A stretch of 45,609 nt of DNA, from assembly GCA_018003035.1 (NCBI GenBank), contig JAGNEX010000017.1:5017-50625 (forward strand), in the 5' to 3' direction. The translations under genes were made by a program, and so were the position numbers. The notes beneath the pieces are model-generated. The model made no database searches and had not been told where the DNA came from. It saw only the letters and a program-made list of their open reading frames with translations. The DNA is from Acidimicrobiia bacterium. GTDB lineage: Bacteria; Actinomycetota; Acidimicrobiia; IMCC26256; JAGNEX01. Positions 8,299 to 17,351 of this stretch are shown piece by piece (positions within the stretch are counted from its first letter, which is position 1; every line of letters begins with the position of its first letter).

Positions 8299-9168
8299 GT
8301 GGGCTTCCCGACGGACGTTCCCGTTATCGACTTGATGATTCAGGTGCCTTCGGGTCCGAGTCAGGACTGGTACGAGTTTCTTGCGCCTCTCTTGCGCGAT
8401 CAGGAGTCCCAGTCCTACAGCTTCCCCGCCCAGTACATGTTCAAGAACGTCCCCAAGATCGATGAGTGCGACAACTACGTCGACTACCTCCTGGCGAAGA
8501 TGGATCAGTTCAACATCGAGCGGGGCATGATCACGGTACGACCGGAGAAGGAGGGCGCGCTCAGCGCCTTGACTAATCATCCCGACCGGTTCTTTGCCAG
8601 TTTCGAAGTCAACCCGAATGAGGGTATGGACGCAGTCCGCAAGATCACCCACATGAAGGAAACCTTTGACATAAAGGCGGTCTCGTGTTTTCCAGCGGGC
8701 CTCAATCCGCAGGTGCCAATTAACGACAAGCGCATGTATCCGATTTATGCCAAATGCGTGGAACTGGACCTGCCATTCTTTGTAACCGCCGGGGTCCCAG
8801 GGCCGCGGGTACCGTTCGCATGCCAAAAGGTGGAGCTGCTGGACGAGGTTTGCTGGTGGTTCCCTGAACTGACCATCGTGACCCGGCACGGTTGCGAACC
8901 GTGGACCGAACTAGCCGTCAAGCTGCTACTCAAGTGGCCAAACCTCTATTACTCGACCTCCGCCTTTGCGCCGCGGTACTACCCCACCGACATCGTGAAC
9001 TTTGCGAACTCTCGCGGAGCAGACAAGGTGCTCTACGCAGGGTATTTCCCGATGGGCTTGTCGCTCGACCGGATCTTTTCGGAGATGCCGGACGTTCCGT
9101 TCAACGACAACGTCTGGCCGAAGTTCTTGCGAGAGAACGCGATCAGGGTCTTGAAGCTCGACTCGTAG
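8299..9168 (+). CDS. Amidohydrolase-2-like TIM-barrel protein with altered metal site
   Basis: A 289-residue protein of the amidohydrolase 2 (metal-dependent TIM-barrel) superfamily. It begins VPVIDLMIQVPSGPSQDWYEF where active members carry an HxH metal motif after the first strand, and that motif is absent. The later segments TIVTRHGCEPWTELAVKLLLKWPNLYYSTSAF and ADKVLYAGYFPMGLSLDRI match the family layout, but the usual final GSD aspartate is AGY here. The GTG start at 8299 has AGGAG just upstream. Such proteins are common in actinobacterial steroid and lipid gene sets. With metal ligands missing it may be a decarboxylase-like or non-metal enzyme or a binding protein. It shares the KstR-like box at 8187 with the divergent ferredoxin gene. 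Confidence 0.8.
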   Translation: MGFPTDVPVIDLMIQVPSGPSQDWYEFLAPLLRDQESQSYSFPAQYMFKNVPKIDECDNYVDYLLAKMDQFNIERGMITVRPEKEGALSALTNHPDRFFASFEVNPNEGMDAVRKITHMKETFDIKAVSCFPAGLNPQVPINDKRMYPIYAKCVELDLPFFVTAGVPGPRVPFACQKVELLDEVCWWFPELTIVTRHGCEPWTELAVKLLLKWPNLYYSTSAFAPRYYPTDIVNFANSRGADKVLYAGYFPMGLSLDRIFSEMPDVPFNDNVWPKFLRENAIRVLKLDS

Positions 9169-9336
9169 CTGCGGGACATCCTCGCCTGCTCAGGGACCGA
9201 TTTGCTTGCAGAGGGTCGCCAAACGCTGTGCTGCGGAGCGAGCCCGCGCAACGGCACAGACGACCGCGAAAAGATCGACAGGCTTCTACCGCACCGGTTT
9301 TTATGCCCCTGAGCTGCGGCGCTATTGCGAAGAATC

Positions 9337-9386
9337 AGATTGGGGGGTGGTCCTCGGGGGGGGTTGAGGTTTCCACCCCCCAATCT
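9337..9386. repeat. 14-bp perfect inverted repeat with a G8-containing loop
   Basis: Arms AGATTGGGGGGTGG (9337-9350) and its exact complement (9373-9386) enclose a 22-base loop holding TCGGGGGGGGTTGA. The loop sequence recurs in the hairpin at 9436. It could be a terminator for the amidohydrolase-fold gene, though it lacks a T run, or part of a small dispersed repeat. Confidence 0.6.
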
Positions 9387-9435
9387 CGGGCCGAAGCCCG
9401 ACCTGCCTCCCCTTAAAAGGGAAACTTGCGGCGAA

Positions 9436-9469
9436 GGCGGGTAGGTCGGGGGGGGTTGACCTACCCGCC
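9436..9469. repeat. 12-bp perfect inverted repeat with a G8 loop
   Basis: Arms GGCGGGTAGGTC (9436-9447) and GACCTACCCGCC (9458-9469) enclose the 10-base loop GGGGGGGGTT. It resembles the neighbouring hairpin at 9337 in its loop, so both are probably parts of one repeat element. Confidence 0.6.
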
Positions 9470-9935
9470 CCACCTGATCTACGAGAACGCGAACCGCGGG
9501 CTTTGGTCCACGGTCGCGCAATTGGTTCGATCGTTGAGAGCGAGGATGGCAGCCAATTCAGCATTGAAATAGCTCCCTATAGCTGGGTCAGATTGTGGTC
9601 TACACAGATGTGAGCCCGCTCACGGATCGTCGCCATTTTAAGGTTGCGTTACTCACGGCGTTGGACTTTGCCACACATCTTGCCTGGTCAAAGAATTTTT
9701 CCGGGGTTGGCTTTATCAATGTTTCTAGATAACACGGCGACAAATTTTGAACTTTCCCGTTCGGACAACGAGCACCAGTTCTCAAAAAATGTCCATGTTC
9801 CTAGGGGCGGTCCGACGTGTGAGCTCCTCGCGAGGCAAAGTTCCGCCACGATGGCGCTCCTGATCGAGGTCGAACCATTCGGGTTCCGACCCAGGCTCCT
9901 TAGGCGTCTAGCAGATGCATCAACGACTTAAGCCG

Positions 9936-10517
9936 CTATTCCCCCGAGTCAACTCTCGTCGTCGTCGATGCCTGAGCAGGCTCCGTCGGTGTCACTTCGG
10001 GCGACGGACCGCGACCATCAGCTGTCGTGCTTTGGGAGGTCCCGTCGACGGCAGGAACGTCCACGTCGTCGCCAAGGTGGCCTTCACAGGTACCGTCGTT
10101 GTCAGCGGCAGATGAACCGTCAGGGCAAACCGCCCACCCCTCGCCGTCCGAGCCCCAGTTGATGCCATTTCGTTGCGTGGATCGCATAGTGGCCTGATAG
10201 AGGTTCGCGCCTGCAAAGTTGGCATCGGTAAGGTCCGAGCCCGAGAAGCTCGCACCCACCAGGGAGGTGCCAGCGAAGCTGGCCTGCGCCAGGTCCATGG
10301 ACACCATCTGGGCACCGTCCATGGCCGCCAGGGCGAAGTTGAGCGATACCGGCGATGTGGCGACTGGACCTTCTGTCCCGGGCGTTCTCTTACGTTCAGC
10401 CGCCAACGTCGGCGCCGGAGCGACCGTCGTTCCGGTGGCCTCATCATCGTTGTCGCCCCCGCTACAGGCGGAGAAACCCAGCAGAGCCAGCAACACCACA
10501 ATCACAATTGACCGCAT
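9936..10517 (-). CDS. Pentapeptide-repeat lipoprotein
   Basis: A 193-residue lipoprotein. MRSIVIVVLLALLGFSAC is a signal peptide with lipobox FSAC and an acidic SGGDNDDE linker. Residues about 55-115 carry pentapeptide repeats of the A(D/N)LXX type (LAQASFAGTSLVGASFSGSDLTDANFAGANLYQATM), which fold into a right-handed quadrilateral beta helix. After this comes a Cys-containing acidic part and a Ser/Thr-rich tail, probably disordered. AAAGGG before the ATG supports the start. It converges with the amidohydrolase-fold gene across a non-coding gap and lies downstream of the giant surface-protein gene on the same strand, 233 bases away. The likely role is a cell-envelope binding or structural protein; pentapeptide repeats alone do not define a function. 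Confidence 0.88.
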   Translation of the reverse strand: MRSIVIVVLLALLGFSACSGGDNDDEATGTTVAPAPTLAAERKRTPGTEGPVATSPVSLNFALAAMDGAQMVSMDLAQASFAGTSLVGASFSGSDLTDANFAGANLYQATMRSTQRNGINWGSDGEGWAVCPDGSSAADNDGTCEGHLGDDVDVPAVDGTSQSTTADGRGPSPEVTPTEPAQASTTTRVDSGE

Positions 10518-10684
10518 ATGTACACCCTTTCAAAAGCGGTTAGTCAGCCTATGGCGAGCTGTCCGACGTCTTCGCGCACGGCCCCGTTACGAGGGGGTCA
10601 TGGTCCGCCATCGACGCGGCCTTCCCGGGCTGGAAGGGGTCTCGCTGAACATTCACAAACGTTCGCTCAAGTAGTCACCACGCG

Positions 10685-10724
10685 AATGAGGAGCGAGGAC
10701 CCAGAGAGTCGCTCGCTCCTCATT
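10685..10724 (-). terminator. Hairpin after the giant surface-protein gene, likely terminator
   Basis: A perfect 13-bp stem (10685-10697 with 10712-10724) and 14-base loop lies 26 bases beyond the stop of the 1771-residue gene. There is no T run, so the call rests on position and stem strength. Confidence 0.55.
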
Positions 10725-10750
10725 ACGCCGTTTCAGGCTGGGGGTTCGCT

Positions 10751-13700
10751 TTAGTTGACGCGCCGTCTCCGCACCATGCGGGTAACGGCCAGTCCAACGA
10801 GCAGAAGACCTGCACCGAAGAACGTCAGGATCAACGGGTCAGACCCGGTGAAGGCGACCGCTCTTGCCGCTGTGGAACGTGCCGGAGTGGTCGCAGTCGT
10901 CGTCCTGCCCGCAGTCGAGCTATCAGCCCTGGTGCTTCCAGAAAGGCTCGTCGAGCCGCCAGTCGAAGACAGGCCACCCGTGCCAGCGCCGCTGCCTGAG
11001 CCAGATCCGCCTCGGTTTCCACCGGTTCCAGTATCGGGACAACCAGGACCGGGCAGGATGTTGAGCCGATAGCTCTGCTCGACGAGTTGACCGTCTCGCG
11101 TCTGACCCTTTGCCACAATCTGGTGCACGCCGGACTCGACGTCGCATGGTAGTTCCACCCTCAGAACGGCAACTCCATCTGCGTTCGCCACAACGGTGCC
11201 GAGGAAGGCTCCGCCGGGGTGAAGTTCAAACGTCACCACGGATCCAGGAACGTAGCTAAACGCCCACATGGTCCACAGCTGCCCGGTGTACGCCGTTGCA
11301 ACACCTGGGTTGTTGAGCAGGTCCGAAACAACGATGCCGTTCTTGCCAGCACATGTCGTGGTGCCGCACAGTTCGACCTCACGCCAGTCTGGGATTCCGT
11401 CCTGGTCGGAGTCGGTCGCAGGGTTCACGCACCCGGCCGAACCACACATGATGACCTCGATCCAATCAGCCACTCCGTTGTTGTCCAGGTCACCCCCGTC
11501 GTAGCAGTAGGCAGTGCCACAAGCCGCGTACTCGGTGTAGTCCGGGAATCCATCACCATCTGCGTCGATCTTGGTGTTGTCATCACGAGAATCTGTCGGG
11601 TCCGTACCCATCAGGATCTCGATCCAGTCCGGGACGCCGCCGAGGTCGCTGTCAGTCGTCGTATCCTTGGAGTTGGCGTCGTTGGGGTCGGTCCCCATGA
11701 TGATCTCGACCCAATCCGGAACGCCATCTTTATCCGTATCGATCGACCCTGGATCGTCCTTGGCGTCGTTCGGGTCGGTACCCATCAGGATCTCAACCCA
11801 ATCCGGAACGCCGTCGCCATCGGTATCCTGAGTGAGCGGGTCGTCGCTCGGGTCGTCCGGGTTCGTTCCTAGGACCGCTTCGATCCAGTCCGGAACGCCG
11901 CCACCGTCGCTGTCGTGAGTCTTCGAGCCCGAATCAGGATCGTTGGGGTCCGTTCCGAGCAAGATCTCAATCCAGTCCGGAACGCCATCGCCATCGGTGT
12001 CCAATGTGAGCGGATCATCCGAAGCGTCGGTTGGGTCGGTACCGAGAATGACTTCGATCCAGTCTGGGACACCACCGCCGTCTGAGTCAGTGCCTTGCGC
12101 AGATGCGTCGTCATCCGGGTCGGTCGGGTCAGTCCCCGACATGTATTCGATCCAGTCGTCTACGCCACCGCCGTCGGTGTCGATGCCGATCGGATTGTCG
12201 TTCGGGTCGGTTGGGTCCGTTCCCATCAGGATCTCAATCCAGTCCGGAACGCCATCACCGTCGGTGTCTTCGGTGCCATCTGAACAGGTCGGGGTCCCGC
12301 AGATCTCGATCTCGACAACATCTGGGATTCCGTCGCCGTCCTGATCATCACCGCTCACGATGACCGTAACCGTGGCGATGGCGCTGCCGCCCGCTCCGTC
12401 TTCGATCATGTAGCTGTATGTGTCCAGACCAACAAAACCGGCCGCTGGCGTATACGTACACGCGGTCGCCGTACAAGTCACCGTGCCACCGTTCACGGTG
12501 GTTGGTGTCAGCAAGGTAAGGGTGAGTGGGTCCCCATCAGCGTCACTATCGTTGGCCAACACCGATGTGGTCACCGGTGTCTCCATCGAAGTGTTGGCGC
12601 TGTCGTCAATCGCGACCGGTGGTGTGTTGTCGTCGGTCACCGAGATGGTCACGAATGTGAACGCCTGGTTGCCGTAGCTGTCTTCGATCGTGTACTGGAA
12701 GATGTCAGTACCTGTGAAGCCTGGCGCCGGCGTGTAAGTGCACTCGGTGGCGGTACAACTGACGGTCGCGCCAGTCGAGGTAGTCGCGTCCCAGTCAACG
12801 ATCCCTGCCGCCGGTGGAACCGGCAGTCCGGGACCACCGTCCTCGGCGTCACGGTCGTTCGCCAGCACTGAGATAGTCACAGGCGTGTTAATGGTCGTGT
12901 TTGCCGAATCCGGAATTGCGATCGGCGGTGAGTCCGGAGTTTCGGTGACCACGATGTTCATCGTCGCCGTCGTACAGCGCTCCCACGCTCCGCCCTGGGA
13001 AACAGCCCCAGAGTTAGCCGCAGCCTTGTGATCGTCACAGACCTCGTAGGTGAACGAGTCCGTCCCGAAATATCCAGCGTTCGGTGTGTAGGAGATGATC
13101 CCGGTTGAACTGATTGTCACCGTCCCGTTTGCGGGAGCGACAACGGGTGTCGTCGTGTAGATCAGGTTCTCACCGTCGATCTCCAAGTCATTGACCGAGA
13201 GGTCCCAAGCATTTGCCGCGCTGTCCTCATCGACGACAAGAGTGTCGTTGATGGCAAGCGGCGGCTGGTTACCGATCACGGTGATCAGCACCGCTGCCTG
13301 GGCACACAGCTGGGTTGCTGCGGCTGGTACCGCGGCAGCCGGGTTGTCACAGATCTGGTAGACGACCGTCACGAGCCCGGAGTAGCCGTCGGCCGGCCGG
13401 AAGGTGAGCGTCCCATCTCCGTTGTTGACAATGGTCCCTTGGGTTGCGGACGGCCCCACGAGGACGCTTGTCGTTGTCGGGTCGAGGTTGCCGTCGGCGT
13501 CCGAGTCGTTGCCTGCCACGTTGATGGTGGTCGAGGTCTGGGCCTGGCCGTCGCTCGAGTACCAGGAGTCGACAACGCCCACATCACCCACTGCAACCGG
13601 TGGATTCTGCGCGTCGGCGGTGACCTGGATGGTGACCGTCGCCTGTCGGCAGCGGCTCGCAGGGTCGACGTTGCTGGTTGCCAACATTCCGTGACCGTCA

Positions 13701-16066
13701 CAGATCTCGTAGGTGAACGAGTCGCTCAGCGCAGTCGGGCTTCCGTTGTGGGTGTAGCTGTAGGAGCCGTCTGGGTAGAAGGTGAGGTTGCCGTTGGCCA
13801 CGTTCTGAATGACCGAGTAGGTCCAATCGGTTGCGGGATCATCGTCGGCGTCATTCGAGGACACGTTGCCGTTGACCGTGCCGCCTTGCGCCACTGTCAC
13901 CAACTCCCCGACCGCGATCGGCGCGCTGTTGCACAGGACCTGGACGGTGACGATCCCGACGGCGGTCAAGCTGTCGTTGGTGGCCACATCTCTGATGGTG
14001 TAAGTGAAACTGTCAGTACCGCAGAAGTTCTGCGCAGGCGTGTACGTGACACTGCCGTTCCCTAGGTTTGTCACCGTTCCGCCATTGACTGATGTGGCAT
14101 CGACCTGGGTGACGGTGAACTCGGCGGGATATGCGCCAGCAGCGCCGGTTGCGCCGTTAGGGTCAAAGTCGTTTGCTACCAAATTGATGTTGATGTCCAC
14201 GTCGGCACCGGTTGTTGCCGGAACGTTGTCGCTGTACCAAGCGTCGGTGACGGCGTTATCGGGAGCAGCCACGGGGGGAACTGGCGGCGGCTTCACCGTC
14301 TTGATGGTGACGGTGGCTTTCGTACACTTGTTTTGCATATTGCCCGTGCCGCTAGCGGCCACCGACGCTCCAGACGCTACGACCGCACTCCACCCGTCTC
14401 CCGTTGGCACCGGGTTGATGAGTGCGTGGTTGTCACAGACCCAGTAGTCGAAGGTGACAGTCGGGGTCGTTCCGGCCGGCGGCGAATAGTTGAAGGTTCC
14501 GGAGGCAGTTGTTCCGGTGACGCCTGCTGGCAGGGTTGCTGGCCAGAGGTAGGTCAGGGCGCCCGTCGAGGTTTCGAGGTCGAAATCATTTGGTGCGACG
14601 CTCAGCCCAGTGTTGGTCGAGTCTTGGAGCACTTGGAAGCTGTCGTTGACGGCGATCGGCGCTTGGTTACCAACCACGACGATGTTCGCGACGCCGATGG
14701 CGGTCTGACCCTCTTCGTCTTTGATCTGATACAGGAACGTATCGGTGCCGACGTAGTTGTTGGGCGGCGTGTAAATGCAAGGGCCGTCGCTTGGGAATGC
14801 GCCGCAGGTGACCGTTCCGCCTGCCTGCGTGGTTCCAACATTGGTGTCAAAGACACCGTCTGCGTTGGTGTCCGCGCCGTTAAAGCCGACCCACACGATG
14901 TTCGGGTCAGTCGCGGCGTTGTTCGGGTTGGTTTGGTTTGGGTCGACGTCGTTAGCGAGGACGTCGAGCGTCACAGGGAAGGGACCAGAACCTGCCGGGT
15001 TAGCGCCGGGGTAGTTGGCGTCGGTTTGCGCGAAGTCCAGCGTCGCTACAGGCGGCACATCCGGGTTCGGGTCGTAGACGTACCAGTAGATGCGCCCCGT
15101 GTCGGGAGCCCTGCTGAGGTCATACCCGTCGGTCTCGCGTTGATTGATCAGATAGTCGCAGTAGCCGCTCGTCGCACCAGGGTTCGGCACGATGTTGACG
15201 GTGTCCTGCGCCGTTCCACCGGACACCGAACACGTTCCCCCGGACTGAGTCCCTATGCCAGCAATGTAAAGCGTTCCTGGCATGAAACCCGGTTCGTCGT
15301 TCGAGAGCGGGTCGACGGTGATGGTGGCGCCAGCGGTCGGAGTAATCACCACTGAATCGTCGACTGCCGTGGGAGGTGTGTAGACGTTAGGGATGGTGGC
15401 CGTTGCGCCGCTGAGGATTGAATCACGGAACGGCCCGTACGCGTTCGAGAAGTCGCCGTTGCACCCGTAACAAACCGAACGGAACCTGGTGGTCAAGTTG
15501 TTGAATACGATTGGGCGGTTCACACCCGCCGATGGTGCAATCAAATCCTGGTACGTACAGAGACGGTCGCCAGTTGCCGGGTTGTACTCATCGTTCGCCG
15601 GTGATGCTGAACCGCCACCGGCGTCGCCACCGAAGAAGCCGTTCCCACCGTTGAATTGGATGTCGATGATCTCACCGGCACCCGCTCCCGATAGGTGGTC
15701 GCCCACGGCGTTGTTCAAACACGCCCAGACACGAACAGGTTCACCAGCACGCGCATCTTGCGGGACGTAGAGCGTGTAGGTAGGAACAAGGCGGTATTCA
15801 CGGTCTGCCCAAGAGTTGCCCTGAGCATCAGATCCCGCCGTAGCGGGCCCGGTCACGTTGTTCGATGAGATCGGGCCTTGGGTGGTGTTCCACCGGCTGT
15901 TTCCCGTCGGCTGGCCGTTGTCCATGATGACTTGGCCCTCTTGCGCGCCAGCCCGCGTCGGCAGCGCAAAGGACGGCAAAGCGGACAAGAGAACAACAAA
16001 TGCGGCGAACCATGCCCAGGCACTTCGACTTCGCAAACCGCGCGGCAGACGTGCATATCCACCCAT
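10751..16066 (-). CDS. Giant Ig-like / calcium-repeat surface protein with VAFTG sorting-like tail
   Basis: A 1771-residue exported protein. Residues 1-41 are a signal peptide (basic start, hydrophobic core, TRAGA before the cut). About 230-1230 hold some nine Ig/cadherin-like units of the type PPVAxDDS...VLANDxDxDGD (Big_9-like), each roughly 90-130 residues. About 1245-1560 hold some twelve 33-residue units of the type DTDGDGVPDWIEILMGTDP, thrombospondin-3-like calcium-binding loops. A further beta domain (about 1565-1680) follows, then a Gly/Ser/Thr-rich stalk, VAFTG (about 1736-1740), a hydrophobic helix and RRRR. This end is a sortase-type sorting signal (LPXTG-like; LAXTG is known for class E), or at least a membrane anchor. 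The likely role is a long rigid adhesin or S-layer-like protein stabilised by calcium. GGGGGGG lies upstream of the ATG. It seems to be a single-gene unit. Confidence 0.92.
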   Translation of the reverse strand: MGGYARLPRGLRSRSAWAWFAAFVVLLSALPSFALPTRAGAQEGQVIMDNGQPTGNSRWNTTQGPISSNNVTGPATAGSDAQGNSWADREYRLVPTYTLYVPQDARAGEPVRVWACLNNAVGDHLSGAGAGEIIDIQFNGGNGFFGGDAGGGSASPANDEYNPATGDRLCTYQDLIAPSAGVNRPIVFNNLTTRFRSVCYGCNGDFSNAYGPFRDSILSGATATIPNVYTPPTAVDDSVVITPTAGATITVDPLSNDEPGFMPGTLYIAGIGTQSGGTCSVSGGTAQDTVNIVPNPGATSGYCDYLINQRETDGYDLSRAPDTGRIYWYVYDPNPDVPPVATLDFAQTDANYPGANPAGSGPFPVTLDVLANDVDPNQTNPNNAATDPNIVWVGFNGADTNADGVFDTNVGTTQAGGTVTCGAFPSDGPCIYTPPNNYVGTDTFLYQIKDEEGQTAIGVANIVVVGNQAPIAVNDSFQVLQDSTNTGLSVAPNDFDLETSTGALTYLWPATLPAGVTGTTASGTFNYSPPAGTTPTVTFDYWVCDNHALINPVPTGDGWSAVVASGASVAASGTGNMQNKCTKATVTIKTVKPPPVPPVAAPDNAVTDAWYSDNVPATTGADVDININLVANDFDPNGATGAAGAYPAEFTVTQVDATSVNGGTVTNLGNGSVTYTPAQNFCGTDSFTYTIRDVATNDSLTAVGIVTVQVLCNSAPIAVGELVTVAQGGTVNGNVSSNDADDDPATDWTYSVIQNVANGNLTFYPDGSYSYTHNGSPTALSDSFTYEICDGHGMLATSNVDPASRCRQATVTIQVTADAQNPPVAVGDVGVVDSWYSSDGQAQTSTTINVAGNDSDADGNLDPTTTSVLVGPSATQGTIVNNGDGTLTFRPADGYSGLVTVVYQICDNPAAAVPAAATQLCAQAAVLITVIGNQPPLAINDTLVVDEDSAANAWDLSVNDLEIDGENLIYTTTPVVAPANGTVTISSTGIISYTPNAGYFGTDSFTYEVCDDHKAAANSGAVSQGGAWERCTTATMNIVVTETPDSPPIAIPDSANTTINTPVTISVLANDRDAEDGGPGLPVPPAAGIVDWDATTSTGATVSCTATECTYTPAPGFTGTDIFQYTIEDSYGNQAFTFVTISVTDDNTPPVAIDDSANTSMETPVTTSVLANDSDADGDPLTLTLLTPTTVNGGTVTCTATACTYTPAAGFVGLDTYSYMIEDGAGGSAIATVTVIVSGDDQDGDGIPDVVEIEICGTPTCSDGTEDTDGDGVPDWIEILMGTDPTDPNDNPIGIDTDGGGVDDWIEYMSGTDPTDPDDDASAQGTDSDGGGVPDWIEVILGTDPTDASDDPLTLDTDGDGVPDWIEILLGTDPNDPDSGSKTHDSDGGGVPDWIEAVLGTNPDDPSDDPLTQDTDGDGVPDWVEILMGTDPNDAKDDPGSIDTDKDGVPDWVEIIMGTDPNDANSKDTTTDSDLGGVPDWIEILMGTDPTDSRDDNTKIDADGDGFPDYTEYAACGTAYCYDGGDLDNNGVADWIEVIMCGSAGCVNPATDSDQDGIPDWREVELCGTTTCAGKNGIVVSDLLNNPGVATAYTGQLWTMWAFSYVPGSVVTFELHPGGAFLGTVVANADGVAVLRVELPCDVESGVHQIVAKGQTRDGQLVEQSYRLNILPGPGCPDTGTGGNRGGSGSGSGAGTGGLSSTGGSTSLSGSTRADSSTAGRTTTATTPARSTAARAVAFTGSDPLILTFFGAGLLLVGLAVTRMVRRRRVN
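11390..12335 (-). repeat. Array of about twelve 99-bp coding repeats (calcium-binding type)
   Basis: Each unit of about 33 codons encodes D(T/S)DGDGVPDWIE..MGTDP. Canonical DxDGDG loops largely alternate with DSDGGG or LGG variants, so the effective unit may be about 66 residues. The last three units gain CGT/C pairs that could form disulfides. The array is inside the giant surface-protein gene and could recombine to change length. Confidence 0.85.
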
Positions 16067-16241
16067 AACAGAGCCCCCCCCTGTGGTGTTTTATTGGCCG
16101 AATCTCGCGTCCCGGCGAAGAATCGACAGCAGATACGCAAATGCGCATCTGCGCGAGGTGTTTACCATAGGCCTGGTGCTTCAGCAACAGGGCTTTTGGA
16201 GCCACAAATGGCTCCTTAACCCTCGACATTGTGGGGTCGCG

Positions 16242-17348
16242 TCAACCAGGTGGTTTCATCAATTGAGAACCCAGGGCATTTGTTACTCGTGTCGCTCCTG
16301 CCCTGCTGTAGTGAACCGGATCCCAAAACATGCTCAGCGGCATGAGCAGTTCCCGGAGGTCCACGACACGGATGCCTTGTGACTCTAAGTCCACGAGATA
16401 GCGACCGAAGAGCTTGTTGACCCGCTCCACCGGGAAGCCGCTTTCTTCCAGAACGGACTGCATAACAGGGAGCGCCACGACGACCGGCACGTTGCCGGAA
16501 TTGATGATCTCTGCGAGCAAGGTTGCGTGTTCTGCAGTATCAAAGTTTGAGTCCACGAAGGCGTCTGGGAGGCGCCTCCGCTCAGACATCAGGTCGAGTT
16601 CGGCAACCCGGCGCGGCCAATCAGTATCAAACGGTGCCGTGTTGAGACCGTCCGGCCGTATCGAGGGTTCAAGTCCAAGGGCCGCGGCGTTACCGTATGG
16701 ACCGAATGTTCGTTGGTCGCTTGGACCCAAAGCGCGCTGCCAGAGCGCATCCCACAAACCCGTCGGCGACTGGGTGATGTCGCTGAATCGATAGAGGTAC
16801 ATCTGCGTGACAGGAAACCCTGTTTCACCTTTAACAGGTGCGGCGATCTCGTCGACCAGATCCGGCGGCCGACGCCGTACGTCTCCGTAGCCGTCGATCG
16901 ATACGAAGTCGAGCACCGAGCTGGCAACGATCACCGGCACGTTGTCGGTGTTCCCAGCAACTACCTGTTCCCACCACTTCATCAGGAAGTCGAACCCTGC
17001 GCCGCCCACCGAGGCGTTGTACCCGTTCCCCCACTGCTCATGGAGGATCTCCGGGTCGATTCCGCTTGCCGCCGAGGAGCTGCCCAGGACCACAAAGTCA
17101 AGTGGCGCGTATGGCCGCTCGAGTTGGGCTTGGCGGTACACAGGTTCCGCCAGGTCGGGCTGGGACTTTGCTATCTGGTCCATTTGCAGCAGACGACTGA
17201 CACCTTCCGCGGACACAACCACCAAAAGTGCAATAAGAGTCGCGGATGCGAACGAAATCTTCCGATGGAACGCGGCGGACAATCGTCCGCTTGCTCGTGC
17301 TGCGGGCGGCCGGTGTCGTGTCGTTTGTGGTTGTCGGAATGCACTCAT
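16242..17348 (-). CDS. SGNH/DltD-AlgJ-like membrane-anchored acyltransferase partner
   Basis: A 368-residue protein with one N-terminal membrane helix (about 32-48) and an outside domain of the SGNH-hydrolase type. The nucleophile block is DFVVLGSSSAASGID (GSS at 89-91), and the C-terminal block FWDPVHYSRAGATR holds the DxxH Asp-His pair. This is the layout of proteins that work with MBOAT acyltransferases on the outer membrane face (DltD with DltB, AlgJ/AlgX with AlgI, PatB types). It starts 3 bases after the MBOAT gene ends and is last in a likely operon 21535 to 16242. I infer that it receives or positions an acyl group for transfer to an extracytoplasmic acceptor. The acceptor is unknown. 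A second MBOAT + SGNH pair lies at 40058-43359. Confidence 0.82.
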   Translation of the reverse strand: MSAFRQPQTTRHRPPAARASGRLSAAFHRKISFASATLIALLVVVSAEGVSRLLQMDQIAKSQPDLAEPVYRQAQLERPYAPLDFVVLGSSSAASGIDPEILHEQWGNGYNASVGGAGFDFLMKWWEQVVAGNTDNVPVIVASSVLDFVSIDGYGDVRRRPPDLVDEIAAPVKGETGFPVTQMYLYRFSDITQSPTGLWDALWQRALGPSDQRTFGPYGNAAALGLEPSIRPDGLNTAPFDTDWPRRVAELDLMSERRRLPDAFVDSNFDTAEHATLLAEIINSGNVPVVVALPVMQSVLEESGFPVERVNKLFGRYLVDLESQGIRVVDLRELLMPLSMFWDPVHYSRAGATRVTNALGSQLMKPPG

Positions 17349-17351
17349 CGA

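Larger units (their letters stand above)
9169..9935. other. Non-coding convergent region rich in G-run hairpins
   Basis: This 767-base gap lies between two convergent genes. I see no credible gene in it. The left half has two strong hairpins with poly-G loops (listed separately) and several smaller inverted repeats such as CGGGCCGAAGCCCG near 9387. The right half (about 9560-9930) is distinctly AT-richer than its surroundings and has no recognisable signal, which could mark old intergenic or acquired DNA. Confidence 0.6.

Noticed and set aside
9560..9930. Possible small genes in the AT-richer stretch
   Set aside because: Short frames only, no ribosome sites and no recognisable products.
11390..12335. 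Regularly spaced repeats that might be a CRISPR array
   Set aside because: The period is about 99 bases, the repeats are in frame and encode calcium-type loops inside one long gene, and there are no unique spacers.
14333..15355. Long open frame (340 codons) on the plus strand within the giant surface protein
   Set aside because: Lies antisense to the repeat-rich gene; its open length follows from the biased codon use of the repeats.
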